DNA of 64,000 nt from Corynebacterium aurimucosum ATCC 700975 (GTDB lineage Bacteria > Actinomycetota > Actinomycetes > Mycobacteriales > Mycobacteriaceae), in contig NZ_VDTC01000002.1 of assembly GCF_007672725.1 (NCBI RefSeq), positions 1-64,000 on the forward strand, read 5' to 3'. Under the pieces are notes generated by a model that saw nothing but the letters and a program-made list of their open reading frames with translations, was not told the DNA's origin and searched no databases. Every line of letters starts with the position of its first letter. Positions within the stretch are counted from its first letter, which is position 1. The translations under genes and the position numbers were made by a program. Shown piece by piece: positions 13,259 to 23,783 of the stretch.

Positions 13259-14190
13259 TTCTTATCGTCCTTCCTGAAGACTGTTCCTTCTGGGTAGTCC
13301 TCACGGTTGTAATCATTGGGCAGCACCATCGTGCCGATGCCGCCCGTAGTAAGCAGCTCCAATAGCACGGCGTGGGCGATACGCCCGTCGATGACGTGGG
13401 CGGCGCTCACATCTCCCTCGACAGCCATAAGGCAGGACTCCATCTTCGGAATCATGCCCGAATCCAGGCCTGGGAGCAGGGCTTTGAGTTTGTCGACCTC
13501 AATTTTCGACACCAGTGAATCGCGATTGGGCCAGTCGGTGTACAGGCCCTCCACATTGGTGAGGATGACAAGGCGCTCAGCACCCAGTGCTCGTGCCAAT
13601 GCACCGGCGGCGATATCCGCGTTGATGTTGTAGACCTCGCCGTCATTTCCGGGAGCGATGGTCGAGACCACCGGAATGCGCCCAGCCTCGATGATGTCCA
13701 TGACGGCGGAGGGATCGACGCTGACGATGTCTCCCACCATGCCGATATCGGTGGGCTCGCCGTCGACGTCGACAAGCCGCTTGCGGGCCTTAAACAGACC
13801 CGCGTCCTCACCGGAGGTTCCCACGGCGTAGGGACCGTGGGAGTTGATGAGATTCACCAGACCGCGACCCACCTGGCCGAAAAGAACCATGCGGACCACG
13901 TCCATGATTTCCGGGGTGGTCACGCGGAAACCGCCCTTGAATTCTCCTTCAATGCCCAGCTTGCCCAGCATCTCATTGATCTGCGGGCCCCCGCCGTGCA
14001 CCACCACGGGCTTAGCGCCCACGGTGCGCAGGAAAACCATGTCAGCGGCGAAGGCGGCCTTGAGCGAGTCATCCACCATCGCGTTGCCGCCGTACTTCAC
14101 GACGACGATCTTGTCGCGGTAGTGCTGCAGCCACGGCAAGGCTTCCGCGAGCACAGTGGCGCGGTCTACATTGCTGAGTCCCTGAATCAT
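13255..14190 (-). CDS. argB: Acetylglutamate kinase
   Basis: Phosphorylates N-acetylglutamate. Usually the arginine-inhibited control point where the pathway uses ArgJ recycling. 311 residues. KYGGNAM near residues 33-39 is the phosphate-binding lysine/glycine motif and VHGGGPQI the second glycine loop. The N-terminal helix of about 25 residues ahead of the kinase core is the extension found in hexameric, arginine-sensitive enzymes, so feedback inhibition is likely. Overlaps argD by 4 bases; 18 bases separate it from argJ. Confidence 0.96.
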
Positions 14191-14208
14191 CTTTCCTCCC
14201 TGCTGCTC

Positions 14209-15366
14209 TTAGGAGCTGTACGCGGAGTTGATCTCCACGTAATCGTGGGACAAATCGGTGGTGCGTACGAAAGCGGTACCGCTTCCGCCAGTACCTAGGT
14301 CAACGCGTACGTCAATGTCAGCCCCGGAAAGGTCAACATCGCGCGCGCCGGGCGCGCCGGTGGAGCCAACGCACACAGCCTGGTCATTGAAGAACACCGA
14401 GATGTTCTCCGGATCCATATCAGCATCTGCCATGCCCACTGCGGCGAGCACGCGACCCCAGTTGGGATCCGAGCCGAACATCGCACACTTGAAAAGGTTG
14501 TCGCGCCCCAAGGTGCGCGCGGCGTTCAGCGCCTGTTCATCGGTGGAGGTTCCTTCGACCGTGATCTTCACGCGCTTGGTCACCCCCTCGGCATCTGCCT
14601 GGAGCTGATCCGCGATATCGGAACACACCGCCAGAACAGCAGCATCCAGCTCTTCCTGGCTAGGCTCTACACCGGAAGCACCAGAGGACAGGATGATGAC
14701 CGTGTCATTGGTGGAGGTCGAGCCGTCAACGTCAAGCGTGTTGAAGGTCTGATCACTAGCGGTCTGCAGCGCCGAACGCAAGGCTTGTGGGGAGGCCACG
14801 GCATCCGTCGTCACGCATACCAACATGGTGGCCAGAGAGGGAGCCATCATGCCCACACCCTTGCCCATGGCGCCCATGCTCCAACCCTCGGCCTTAAAGA
14901 GCGATTCTTTGACCACGGTATCGGTGGTCATGATTGCCTCCGCGGCGGCCTGACCGTGCGATTCATCAGAACCGAGATCCCCGGCAACCGCTTCGATACC
15001 GGCCAATGCCTTCTCCATGGGAAGCAGCTCTCCGATAAGACCCGTCGAGCACGCCGCGATGTTGGCTGCGGGGATATCTGTGTGCTCGGAGACAGCGGCT
15101 ACCATCGCCGCCGCATCCTTGTCTCCTTGCACGCCGTTGCAGGCATTCGCGTTGCCTGAGTTATAAATGACGGCTTGGATGGCACCGTCCGCTACTGCTG
15201 CACGGGAAAGCTTCACGGGAGCGGCCACCACGCGGTTACGGGTAAACACTGCGGCTGCATCAAAGTTGGGACCTTGATTGACCACAAGGGCCATATCCGG
15301 CTTTCCGGAGGGCTTAATCCCAGCCGTCGTGGCGCCAGCGAGGAAGCCGGCGGGTGCAGTAATCAT
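14209..15366 (-). CDS. argJ: Glutamate N-acetyltransferase / ornithine acetyltransferase
   Basis: Moves the acetyl group from N-acetylornithine to glutamate, releasing ornithine. Some homologues also make N-acetylglutamate from acetyl-CoA; sequence alone does not settle which type this is. 385 residues. The family self-cleaves before a Thr in the ATML motif, here Thr180 in SLATMLVCV, giving alpha and beta chains. Gly-rich [15 protein letters not shown] segment at 165-176 precedes it. There is no argA or argE in the window. Confidence 0.95.
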   Translation of the reverse strand: MITAPAGFLAGATTAGIKPSGKPDMALVVNQGPNFDAAAVFTRNRVVAAPVKLSRAAVADGAIQAVIYNSGNANACNGVQGDKDAAAMVAAVSEHTDIPAANIAACSTGLIGELLPMEKALAGIEAVAGDLGSDESHGQAAAEAIMTTDTVVKESLFKAEGWSMGAMGKGVGMMAPSLATMLVCVTTDAVASPQALRSALQTASDQTFNTLDVDGSTSTNDTVIILSSGASGVEPSQEELDAAVLAVCSDIADQLQADAEGVTKRVKITVEGTSTDEQALNAARTLGRDNLFKCAMFGSDPNWGRVLAAVGMADADMDPENISVFFNDQAVCVGSTGAPGARDVDLSGADIDVRVDLGTGGSGTAFVRTTDLSHDYVEINSAYSS

Positions 15367-15450
15367 TTCTAGTTTCTCCTTGTCTTAGCGGAACTACAGT
15401 TCCAGCGGGATTGGGTGGCGCGAGGAACGCGCGGGCGAGTATTTGGCTAT

Positions 15451-16494
15451 CTAGGGGGCGACGGCTGCCTGCGGCAGGCCCAGAGTTTCCTCCCAGCCCA
15501 AGGTGAGGTTCATGCACTGAACGGCCGCGCCGGCGGTGCCCTTGCATAGGTTGTCTAAAGCCGCAGTGATGACAAGGCGGTTAGCGCGCTCATCCACGTG
15601 TGCCTGAATATGAACCATGTTGCTGCCCACCACGTTCTGGGTTTGCGGTTGCTGGCCTTCCGGAAGCACAAGGCAAAATGGCTCGTCGGCGTAGAACGCA
15701 CGGAAAGCCTGGGCAACACGGCGCTTGTCGACGCCCCCCTTCAGCGGCGCCGTAATCGTGGCCAAAATGCCGCGCGGCAGAGGGGCAAGCACCGGAGTAA
15801 AACTCACGGACACCGGCTCCTGAGTAAAGGGTTGCAGGTTCTGCAGTACTTCCGGGGTGTGGCGGTGGGTGCCACCCGGCTTGTAGGCCTTGAGGTTGCC
15901 CATTGTCTCCGCGCCCAACTGAGCTACGGAGGCCTTCTTACCGGCTCCGGATACACCGGTAATCGCGATGACGGACAGGTCCGGCTCAATTAGCCCTTGC
16001 GCCACGGCAGGAAGGGCCCCCAGGGTAATCGTGGTGGGAAAACACCCTGGAACAGCCACGCGGTTGCTGCCCTTGAGCTTGTCGCGGTTGCCGGGAACTT
16101 CCGGGATCCCGTAGGGCCACGCGCCGGCATACTCACCGCCATAGAATGCATCCCAATCTTCTTTGTTGCGGAGGCGGAAATCGGCGGCACAATCGATGAC
16201 GGTGACGGACTCCCCCAGCTGACGGCCTATCTCCGCCGAATGCCCGTGCGGCAAACCGAGGAATACGATGTCATGGCCGGCGAGGACTTCTGGGGTGGTG
16301 TCCTCGATGACACGGTCTGCCAACTGCGGCAGATGCGACATGAGTTCGGAGACTCGCTGGCCAGCATTGGAGTGCCCCGTGAGCGCGCCAATGCGCAGAT
16401 CACCTGAAAGGTACGCTGGGTGCGACAGCAAGAGGCGTAGAATCTCGCTCCCTGCATAACCTGTGGCTCCGGCGATTGCTACTGAAATACTCAT
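15451..16494 (-). CDS. argC: N-acetyl-gamma-glutamyl-phosphate reductase
   Basis: NADPH-dependent reduction of N-acetylglutamyl phosphate to the semialdehyde. 347 residues. N-terminal Rossmann motif [14 protein letters not shown] at 9-22 and the active-site Cys151 in [20 protein letters not shown] follows in the catalytic domain. First gene of the operon; 84 bases separate it from argJ. The ATG lies 6 bases after an extended -10 element and has no ribosome site, so the message is probably leaderless. Confidence 0.96.
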   Translation of the reverse strand: MSISVAIAGATGYAGSEILRLLLSHPAYLSGDLRIGALTGHSNAGQRVSELMSHLPQLADRVIEDTTPEVLAGHDIVFLGLPHGHSAEIGRQLGESVTVIDCAADFRLRNKEDWDAFYGGEYAGAWPYGIPEVPGNRDKLKGSNRVAVPGCFPTTITLGALPAVAQGLIEPDLSVIAITGVSGAGKKASVAQLGAETMGNLKAYKPGGTHRHTPEVLQNLQPFTQEPVSVSFTPVLAPLPRGILATITAPLKGGVDKRRVAQAFRAFYADEPFCLVLPEGQQPQTQNVVGSNMVHIQAHVDERANRLVITAALDNLCKGTAGAAVQCMNLTLGWEETLGLPQAAVAP

Positions 16495-16500
16495 GCAGCC

Positions 16501-16540
16501 ACCCTAGCAAATAATGCAGTCGGCCGTATGTTATTCAAAA
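16501..16540 (-). promoter_or_regulatory. argC leaderless promoter and possible ArgR site
   Basis: On the minus strand TGC followed by TAGGGT (16501-16509) is an extended -10 ending 6 bases before the argC ATG. Just upstream, 16511-16540 contains the half-sites TGAATAA and TGCATTATT, which resemble parts of an ARG box. The -10 call is firm; the operator is tentative. Confidence 0.65.
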
Positions 16541-16576
16541 ACAGCCGCGATATTTCTTCATTCCATGAACGACGAA

Positions 16577-16612
16577 GCTCGGATTCTCGCGGTATAGTGC
16601 GAGAATCCGAGC
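16577..16612 (-). terminator. Perfect 14-base inverted repeat, likely terminator of the secreted-protein gene
   Basis: 16577-16590 pairs without mismatch with 16599-16612 around an 8-base loop. On the minus strand it lies about 75 bases past the stop at 16688 and is followed by TTCGTCGTTC, a poor T-run. It would insulate argC from the upstream gene. The loop reads TATAGT on the plus strand, which resembles a -10 element. Confidence 0.55.
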
Positions 16613-16639
16613 TGTGGATGAGGAAATAGGAGTGACGCG

Positions 16640-16664
16640 GGGCCGGCTAACTCCGGGCCCTTTT
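16640..16664 (+). terminator. Orphan plus-strand terminator-like hairpin
   Basis: A G+C stem (16640-16646 with 16653-16660, one bulged G) is followed by TTTT at 16661-16664 on the plus strand. No plus-strand gene ends here. It may end a short RNA or stop antisense reading into the next gene. Confidence 0.45.
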
Positions 16665-16687
16665 ATGAAACGAGGGCTGTATTTGGA

Positions 16688-17140
16688 CTACATGACGCGG
16701 GAAGAGACGTCCCCCAGTCCTTCCGAACCAGATACGGCCTTCTTTCCTGCGTAGCCTAGGTAGCCCTGTGGGCCGACGAAGTGGATGCCGCCCTGCGCAT
16801 CGGCGATAGCGGTGACTTCATTGAATTGGTGAACTTGGCCTGGCTGGAGGCGCTTGAAGTTCGTGGTCGTAAGCCCTTGGTTAAAGCAGTCAGCCTTAGA
16901 GCGGCCTGCATGGTAAATAAAACGCGGTGCCAGTTGGCCTGGCGGGTTGCACTGCGGGCTGGTAGCTCGTGCGCCTTCGGACAGACATGCTACGTAGGTT
17001 CCTTCGATATTCGCGCTTTCACAGTTGACGGTGCCGTCGGCATTGGAGAAGCCTTGGGACAGGTCGGCGGAGGCATGTGGGGCAATCGTGAGTGCACCGA
17101 CAACGGCGGCGGTGGCGGTAAGGCGGGACAACAGACGCAT
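16688..17140 (-). CDS. Small secreted protein of unknown function
   Basis: 150 residues with a clear signal peptide (positively charged MRLLSR, hydrophobic core to about residue 22, AHASA-like cleavage region ending near residue 25). The mature part has four Cys (CES, CLS, CNP and CFN), enough for two disulfides, and a Gly/Tyr-rich C-terminal stretch (GPQGYLGYAG). I do not recognise a domain. It stands alone between two terminator-like structures; AAAGGA lies 13 bases before the ATG. Probably an envelope or extracellular protein. Confidence 0.75.
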   Translation of the reverse strand: MRLLSRLTATAAVVGALTIAPHASADLSQGFSNADGTVNCESANIEGTYVACLSEGARATSPQCNPPGQLAPRFIYHAGRSKADCFNQGLTTTNFKRLQPGQVHQFNEVTAIADAQGGIHFVGPQGYLGYAGKKAVSGSEGLGDVSSRVM

Positions 17141-17258
17141 GGTGTAGACAATCCTTTCGGGGTTGGAAACGCTGCCCCTCTGAGGCTATGAGCTAAACCA
17201 CACACCTACCAGCGCTGGGGGATCTTTCCCCACGCCTTCGCACGCTTGCGCAAAGGGA

Positions 17259-17289
17259 AACCCGGCCCACCTGCGGGGTGAACCGGGTT
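17259..17289 (-). terminator. Terminator of pheST
   Basis: AACCCGG at 17259-17265 pairs with CCGGGTT at 17283-17289, starting 25 bases after the pheT stop. On the minus strand TTTCCCTTT follows. Confidence 0.75.
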
Positions 17290-17313
17290 GATGGATTAAG
17301 AGATGTCGATAGG

Positions 17314-19830
17314 CTAAGCCCGCATCTGTGCGCCGAGACGCTGCTGAGCCAGCTCCGCAGCGGCCAGACGATGCTGGTTCGCCTCGTCATCAGTCAGTGT
17401 GCGGTCATCAGCGCGGAAAAGAAGCTGGAAGGCAAGGGATTTCTTGCCCTCACCAAGCTGCTCGCCGCGGAAGACGTCGAAAAGCTCCACGGACTCCAAA
17501 AGCTCGCCTGCACCCTCTTCGACTACCCGGCGAACCGTCTCTGCAGATGTTTCCTCATCCACTACCAAAGCGATGTCTTGGTGCAGGGCCGGGAAGGAAG
17601 ACAACACAGGTGCCGGGAACTTCTCCTCCAACGGCAGTGCTGAGACATCGAGCTCCATGGCACACGTGCGTGCAGGAAGCTCCAAAGCCTCAAGAACCTG
17701 CGGGTGCAGCTCACCCGCATAACCCACGACCTGCTCTTCATCATCGGCGAGGACAATTGCGGCACAGCGACCCGGGTGCCACGGAAGCTGTTCGGCTGCC
17801 TTAACTGCAACGTCAACACCAGCGGAACGAGCCACCTGGCGCGCAGACTCGATCGCATCTGCGTAGCTATACGCGCGGCCGGCCCCCCACGGACCTTCGT
17901 GCTCAATGTTGCCGGTAGCAACCGTAGCCACGTGCAGCGGCTGCAGAGGCAGGGACTCCAAAAGCTCAGCCACGACGGACTCCTCCGGGCGGGACTCCAC
18001 CGAAGGCATCGGCGACGCATCAGCGCGCTTGAAAGCCACCTGCTGGAGACCGAAAAGGGCAAGGTCGCTTCGGCCACGGGCCACGTTGCGCGCGATGGCC
18101 TCAAGAAGGTTCGGGAGCAACGTCGTGGACAGAATGGCCTTGTCGGACTCGAGAGGATTCTGCACGGCCACCGTCTTACGACGCGGATCCTCCTTGTCCA
18201 AACCCCATGTATCAAAGGTGTCGTTCGGGATGAACGGCGCCGGCAAGACCTCGGCATAACCGGCATAGGCCAAAGCGTGGCCAATAGCGCGGCGGCGCTT
18301 CTGGGCCGGCGTCAGACCGCGACCGCCTGCCGGGGTCGGCAGCACAGTGGGAATGTCCTCTAGCCCTTCTAGGCGCAGGACTTCCTCAATGAGGTCGACG
18401 TCCATGGAGATATCCGTGCGCCACGTCGCCGGCGTAACTTGCAGCTCATCACCGTTGTCGGTGACGTCGCAGCCCACCTCGCGCAGGCGCTGGATAATGG
18501 TGTCGCGGGAGTACTCCACGCCGGCGTATTCGCTGGGCTTGGCGGTGCGCAGGGTGATGGGCTCGCGCTTGGCGACGTCTCCCACGAGCGTCCTGCCAGC
18601 CTCGATGGTGCCGCCAGCAATCTGCTGCAGCAGCGCGCAGGCGACGTCGAGGGCGACCTCGACGATGGCCGGGTCGACGCCGCGCTCGAAGCGGCGGGAC
18701 GCCTCAGAGGAGAGCTTGTGGCGGCGAGAGGTCCGGGCCACGGTGATCGGATCCCAGATGGCGGATTCGAAGTAGACATCCGTGGTCTCATCGGAAATCT
18801 CTGAGGTCGTACCGCCCATGACACCAGCGAGGGACTGAATGCCGTTGTCATCGCAGATGACCACGTCACCAGCCGACAGCTCACGCTTGACGTGATCTAG
18901 GGTCTCGAACTTCTCCCCTTCTGCGGCATTGCGCACCACGAGGTTGCCGCTGACCACATTGGCATCGAAGGCGTGCATCGGGGCACCCAGCAACAGCATG
19001 ACGTAGTTCGTGACGTCGGTGGCCACGTTGACGCTGCGCTGGCCGGACAACATGAGCTCGCGCTCCATCCAAAATGGAGTTCGGGCAGCGGGGTCGATGC
19101 CGGTGACCTTGCGCAAACCAAAGCGCTGAGCTTTGGTTTCCTCGCGCAGGTCAACGTCGATAAGCGCGCCCTGTGCCTGAGGAACAGCCGAGATATCCAC
19201 ACCGGCCGCGCTCGGGTCCTGAGCCGCGTCCGGGAAGGTGAGGTCAAACGCCGAAGCCACCTCGCGGGTCAAACCGCGCGCGGAGAGAGCGTAGCCGCGA
19301 TCCGGGGTGATGTTGACGTCGAAGGCGGTATCAGCCAGACCGATGATGGGGCGGGCGTCCTCGCCGACCTTGTCCGCCACCTCGTCCCCCAGAACGATAA
19401 TGCCGTTGGCCTTGTCGCCGAACCCGAGCTCAGCGGCGGAGCACATCATGCCGTTGGAGATATGGTCATAGGTCTCGCGGGCAGCAATCTTGAAGCCGCC
19501 GGGCAGCTCAGCACCTGGGAGGGAGACCACGACATAGTCATTGAGACGGAAATTGCGGGCGCCACAGATGATGCCCTGCAGCTCGCCGGTGCCATTTGCG
19601 TGGCCAACGTTGACCTGGCAATAACGGATTGGCTTCTTGAACTGCGTGAGCTCTTCAATCTCGACGACCTGGCCAATAACCAGCGGGCCGGTCGTCTCTG
19701 GGAGGGCCTCAAATCCCTCAGTTTCAAAACCAACACGGACAAAGCCGGAGTCCAACTCTTCGGAAGGTACGCTCCAGCCGGAATTCGCGGTGCCCAGGAT
19801 GCGGGTAACCCAGTCTTGGGAAATAAGCAT
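17314..19830 (-). CDS. pheT: Phenylalanyl-tRNA synthetase beta chain
   Basis: Forms the alpha2-beta2 enzyme with PheS and charges tRNA-Phe. 838 residues, normal size. Domains in order: N-terminal tRNA-binding (EMAP-like) domain at about 40-155, B3/B4 editing domain with hydrolysis of mischarged Tyr-tRNA in the middle, B5 domain near 410-480, the synthetase-like core, and a C-terminal anticodon-binding ferredoxin-like domain (FPALHQDIALVVDE through QLLFRADDRTLTDDE). It follows pheS by 29 bases. Confidence 0.97.
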   Translation of the reverse strand: MLISQDWVTRILGTANSGWSVPSEELDSGFVRVGFETEGFEALPETTGPLVIGQVVEIEELTQFKKPIRYCQVNVGHANGTGELQGIICGARNFRLNDYVVVSLPGAELPGGFKIAARETYDHISNGMMCSAAELGFGDKANGIIVLGDEVADKVGEDARPIIGLADTAFDVNITPDRGYALSARGLTREVASAFDLTFPDAAQDPSAAGVDISAVPQAQGALIDVDLREETKAQRFGLRKVTGIDPAARTPFWMERELMLSGQRSVNVATDVTNYVMLLLGAPMHAFDANVVSGNLVVRNAAEGEKFETLDHVKRELSAGDVVICDDNGIQSLAGVMGGTTSEISDETTDVYFESAIWDPITVARTSRRHKLSSEASRRFERGVDPAIVEVALDVACALLQQIAGGTIEAGRTLVGDVAKREPITLRTAKPSEYAGVEYSRDTIIQRLREVGCDVTDNGDELQVTPATWRTDISMDVDLIEEVLRLEGLEDIPTVLPTPAGGRGLTPAQKRRRAIGHALAYAGYAEVLPAPFIPNDTFDTWGLDKEDPRRKTVAVQNPLESDKAILSTTLLPNLLEAIARNVARGRSDLALFGLQQVAFKRADASPMPSVESRPEESVVAELLESLPLQPLHVATVATGNIEHEGPWGAGRAYSYADAIESARQVARSAGVDVAVKAAEQLPWHPGRCAAIVLADDEEQVVGYAGELHPQVLEALELPARTCAMELDVSALPLEEKFPAPVLSSFPALHQDIALVVDEETSAETVRRVVEEGAGELLESVELFDVFRGEQLGEGKKSLAFQLLFRADDRTLTDDEANQHRLAAAELAQQRLGAQMRA

Positions 19831-19859
19831 TGTTTTCTCTCTATCCTTTCTCTGGGTTC

Positions 19860-20915
<1,056 letters not shown>

Positions 20916-21003
20916 TTACCTTCTTCTCGCACAAAAACTAACGCGAGCTATCTTACCGTGCTTAACGACTACTGTGGCCACCAGCCCTAGTCACAGAGCA
21001 GGG

Positions 21004-21804
21004 CTAGCTGTTCTGTTGCTTGGCTGATTCATAAAGACAAATGCTGGCGGCCGTAGCCAGGTTGAGTGACTCTGCACGCCCAAGAATCGGAATGCGCACA
21101 CGCATGTCAGCTTCGTCCAAGAGCTCGCCCAGTCCATGTGCTTCGTTACCGAATAACCAGGCGGTGGGTTGGCTCAGATCTGCCTCAGCTAGATCTACTT
21201 CACCATCAGCAGCCGTGGCTAGCACCTGCATCCCAGAAGAGCGCAGCTTGCCCAGGACGTCCTTGATGTTGGGGTCGCGAGCAACGGGTACATGGAACAG
21301 CGACCCCGCCGACGCGCGCGCGACCTTGCAGCCCAAAGGGTCGACCGTCTCACCGGCGAAGATGACGCCGTCCGCCCCCATGGCGTCCGAAGTCCTAATC
21401 AGGGTACCTGCGTTGCCAGGCTCAGACGTCAGCACTGGGACTGAGACCAGCTGTGGTTTGCCCGCCAGAATCTTGCCGGCGCTCCACAGGACGGGGCGGC
21501 ACACGGCGAAGAGCCCGGTGCTAGTCGCGGTATCAGACAGGTGCTTGGCCGCCTTATCCGTGATGGGGTGAACATAGACGTCCATATACCCGCAGGCTTG
21601 CACGATGTGGGCGAAGCGCTCGGCGGCTCTTTCCGTCACGAAGACGTCAGTCGCCGCCCCCGTGGACACCGCCGCGTCCACAGCGTTTTCGCCCTCGATG
21701 ATGAAGCGCTCCGCCTTACGACGGTTGGCCGCGCGGTGCAGCTTGGCCGCATTGACTACGCGCGGCGTGCGTTCGGTAAAAGCAGAGGAGAAATCCAGAT
21801 CCAT
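21004..21804 (-). CDS. SpoU/TrmH-type RNA 2'-O-ribose methyltransferase
   Basis: Uses S-adenosylmethionine to methylate a ribose in rRNA or tRNA. It has an N-terminal substrate-binding domain (NAAKLHRAANRRKAERFIIE), and the SPOUT knot motifs: NEAHGLGELL (motif 2) and SLNLATAASICLYE (motif 3) at the C-terminus. The target base is not predictable. The start at 21804 gives 266 residues and sits 7 bases after TACCGT, a leaderless arrangement. A longer frame to 21858 would begin inside the terminator hairpin of the TM2 gene and is rejected. Confidence 0.88.
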   Translation of the reverse strand: MDLDFSSAFTERTPRVVNAAKLHRAANRRKAERFIIEGENAVDAAVSTGAATDVFVTERAAERFAHIVQACGYMDVYVHPITDKAAKHLSDTATSTGLFAVCRPVLWSAGKILAGKPQLVSVPVLTSEPGNAGTLIRTSDAMGADGVIFAGETVDPLGCKVARASAGSLFHVPVARDPNIKDVLGKLRSSGMQVLATAADGEVDLAEADLSQPTAWLFGNEAHGLGELLDEADMRVRIPILGRAESLNLATAASICLYESAKQQNS

Positions 21805-21811
21805 GTATGTG

Positions 21812-21817
21812 ACGGTA
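21812..21817 (-). promoter_or_regulatory. Leaderless promoter -10 of the SpoU methyltransferase
   Basis: TACCGT on the minus strand ends 7 bases before the ATG at 21804. No ribosome site is present. Confidence 0.5.
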
Positions 21818-21841
21818 CCGACCGAGCTTCTCATTGAAAAG

Positions 21842-21878
21842 TCCCGCTTGCCCACCACGTTCGGGCGGGCAAGCGGGA
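21842..21878 (-). terminator. Terminator of the TM2-domain gene
   Basis: A perfect 12-base stem (21842-21853 with 21867-21878) is followed on the minus strand by CTTTTC. It separates the TM2 gene from the methyltransferase gene. Confidence 0.88.
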
Positions 21879-21908
21879 TAAGAGTTCTCCGCGATTCTCT
21901 GCAGACGG

Positions 21909-22385
21909 TTACTTCTTCAGCGGTACGCCGTTTGCGTCCTTATCGTAATTGGAGAAACCACCGGCGATGAACACGAGCTCGACCCACTTCCAGATCACCA
22001 AACCAGCGACGAGGAAAATACCAATGATGATAAAGGAAGTAATAAGGCCGACGACGGCAAGAGCCAGCTGCCACATACCGCGCTTCGTGCGGCCGAGGTA
22101 GAAGTTATGAACTCCCAATTCACCCAAGAAGAAGCACAAGAGCAGTGCTACTACCCATGACTTTTGCTCTCCTCCAGCCTGTGGCTGCTGGCCGTAGTGT
22201 GACTGGTAAGCCTCTTGCTGCGCTGGAACATTCTGAGCCGGCTGCGAACCACCATACGGGGCCGCGCTATAACCGTACTGGTCGCTCGAAGATCCGAAGG
22301 GGTTTGCCTGTTGCGGCTGTCCTCCATTAGAAGCGCCGTCAAAAGCGTCGCCATTGGGCTGATAAGCGTTGTTCGGGTTGGTCAT
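21909..22385 (-). CDS. TM2-domain membrane protein
   Basis: 158 residues from the ATG at 22385, which has AGGAGAGAAG 7 bases upstream (a frame to 22403 lacks such a site). The first 75 residues are low-complexity, rich in Gln, Asn, Gly, Pro and Tyr. Residues about 78-140 form the TM2 domain: KSWVVALLLCFFLGELGVHNFYLGRT, whose LG..HNFYLG core is the family signature, then a second segment. TM2 proteins lie in the membrane with two helices; their role is unknown in most bacteria. Single gene, closed by a strong terminator. Confidence 0.85.
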   Translation of the reverse strand: MTNPNNAYQPNGDAFDGASNGGQPQQANPFGSSSDQYGYSAAPYGGSQPAQNVPAQQEAYQSHYGQQPQAGGEQKSWVVALLLCFFLGELGVHNFYLGRTKRGMWQLALAVVGLITSFIIIGIFLVAGLVIWKWVELVFIAGGFSNYDKDANGVPLKK

Positions 22386-22507
22386 TTCTCTTCTCTCCTT
22401 CACACCATGTATCTCTGGCCAGCCCCAAGGACTAAGGGCAGGCGGCTCTCATGACAGTACTGTGCAATGTAACACAATCCCTCGGGAGAAGCAGGGCTTA
22501 AGGGTTC

Positions 22508-22566
22508 TTGCGGGCATTACTCCCGCAACGACAAAACCCACCGTCCCTTCATCAGGGGCGGTGGGT
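22508..22566 (-). terminator. Tandem terminators of infC-rpmI-rplT
   Basis: ACCCACCG at 22536-22543 pairs with CGGTGGGT at 22559-22566 and is followed on the minus strand by TTTTGTCG. A second perfect 7-base stem lies at 22508-22514 with 22522-22528. Confidence 0.85.
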
Positions 22567-22590
22567 GCATCTGGCGTCTACGCGCGGTGC

Positions 22591-22974
22591 TTAGGCAGCC
22601 TTCGGAGCGTTGACGTCCTCCGGAAGCGCAGCCTTAGCAGCCTCGCACAGTGCGGAGAAAGCCTCGAAGTCATTAACTGCAAGCTCGGCGAGGATCTTGC
22701 GGTCAACCTCGATCTCAGCCAGGCGCAGGCCGTGGATGAGGCGGTTGTAGGTGATGTCGTTCATACGAGCAGCAGCGTTGATGCGCTGGATCCACAGCTT
22801 GCGGAACTCGGACTTACGGGCGCGACGATCGCGGTAAGCGTAAGTCATGGAGTGCAGCCACTGCTCCTTGGCCTTGCGGTAAAGGCGGGAGCGCTGGCCG
22901 CGGTAGCCCTTAGCGGACTTCAGGATTGCGCGACGCTTCTTCTTGGCGTTAACTGAGCGCTTTACTCGTGCCAC
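22591..22974 (-). CDS. rplT: 50S ribosomal protein L20
   Basis: Binds 23S rRNA early in large-subunit assembly. 127 residues, typical. Begins [18 protein letters not shown], the highly basic family N-terminus, and contains [16 protein letters not shown]. The start codon is GTG at 22974 with AAGGAAG upstream. Last gene of the infC operon. Confidence 0.98.
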   Translation of the reverse strand: MARVKRSVNAKKKRRAILKSAKGYRGQRSRLYRKAKEQWLHSMTYAYRDRRARKSEFRKLWIQRINAAARMNDITYNRLIHGLRLAEIEVDRKILAELAVNDFEAFSALCEAAKAALPEDVNAPKAA

Positions 22975-23030
22975 AGTAATACTTCCTTATCTTGATTGTG
23001 AGTGTGTGGGGATGGGAGTTTCGGCGCTGA

Positions 23031-23225
23031 CTATGCGCGGCCGAGAAGGCGCTTGACGCGCTTGGTGTCTGCCTTGGCGACGTCCTCGGTGCCCTTCAGA
23101 CGACGGGTGCGCTTGGAAGGCTTGCCCTCCAGGAGGTGGCGGCGGTTAGCCTGCTCGCGGCGCAGCTTGCCGGAGCCAGTCACCTTGATGCGCTTGGCGG
23201 TGCCCTTGTGAGTCTTCTGCTTCAT
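23031..23225 (-). CDS. rpmI: 50S ribosomal protein L35
   Basis: 64-residue large-subunit protein with [19 protein letters not shown] at the N-terminus, the family signature. Lies 36 bases after infC and 56 bases before rplT; AAGGAT precedes the ATG. Confidence 0.98.
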   Translation of the reverse strand: MKQKTHKGTAKRIKVTGSGKLRREQANRRHLLEGKPSKRTRRLKGTEDVAKADTKRVKRLLGRA

Positions 23226-23261
23226 GAGAATTAAATCCTTAAATCCTAAGTGGAGCGTGGT

Positions 23262-23783
23262 CTACTTCTTGCCTTTGCGGACGGGTCCAAGAACCATGGT
23301 CATGTTGCGACCATCCTGCTTGGGACGCGACTCCACAACGCCGACCTCTGCGACGTCGTCAGCCAAACGCTCCAACAGGCGGAAACCCAGCTCCGGACGC
23401 GACTGCTCGCGGCCACGGAACATGATGGTCACCTTTACCTTGGAACCCTTCTCCAGGAAGCGCACCACGTTGCCCTTTTTCGTCTCGTAATCGTGATCAT
23501 CAATCTTCGGACGGAACTTCTGTTCCTTCACCACAGTTTGCTGCTGATTCTTACGGGACTCGCGGGCCTTCTGGGCCTGCTCGTACTTAAACTTGCCGTA
23601 ATCCATGATCTTGGCTACGGGCGGCTTCGCGTTCGGCGCAACCTCGACCAAGTCAAGATCTGCTTCGTACGCGAGCTTGCGAGCATCGTCAGTACGGACG
23701 ATGCCCACCTGTTCACCACCGGGGCCAACAAGACGGACCTCGGGTACTCGGATGCGCTCATTAATGCGAGCTTCAGCGCTGAT
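23262..23783 (-). CDS. infC: Translation initiation factor IF-3, probable ATC start
   Basis: Binds the 30S subunit, prevents premature 50S joining and checks the start codon. The sequence from (I)[17 protein letters not shown] to the C-terminal domain ([18 protein letters not shown]) is complete at 173 residues. There is no ATG, GTG or TTG in the right place. An ATC at 23783 lies 5 bases behind GAGGAGAA, and the residue after it matches position 2 of other actinobacterial IF-3 proteins. Rare start codons in infC let IF-3 repress its own translation (AUU in E. coli). The frame stays open to 23885, but the extra residues are unlike IF-3. Confidence 0.9.
   Translation of the reverse strand: MSAEARINERIRVPEVRLVGPGGEQVGIVRTDDARKLAYEADLDLVEVAPNAKPPVAKIMDYGKFKYEQAQKARESRKNQQQTVVKEQKFRPKIDDHDYETKKGNVVRFLEKGSKVKVTIMFRGREQSRPELGFRLLERLADDVAEVGVVESRPKQDGRNMTMVLGPVRKGKK

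Noticed and set aside
21805..21858. Longer SpoU methyltransferase start at 21858
   Set aside because: The start codon would lie within the terminator stem of the preceding TM2 gene.
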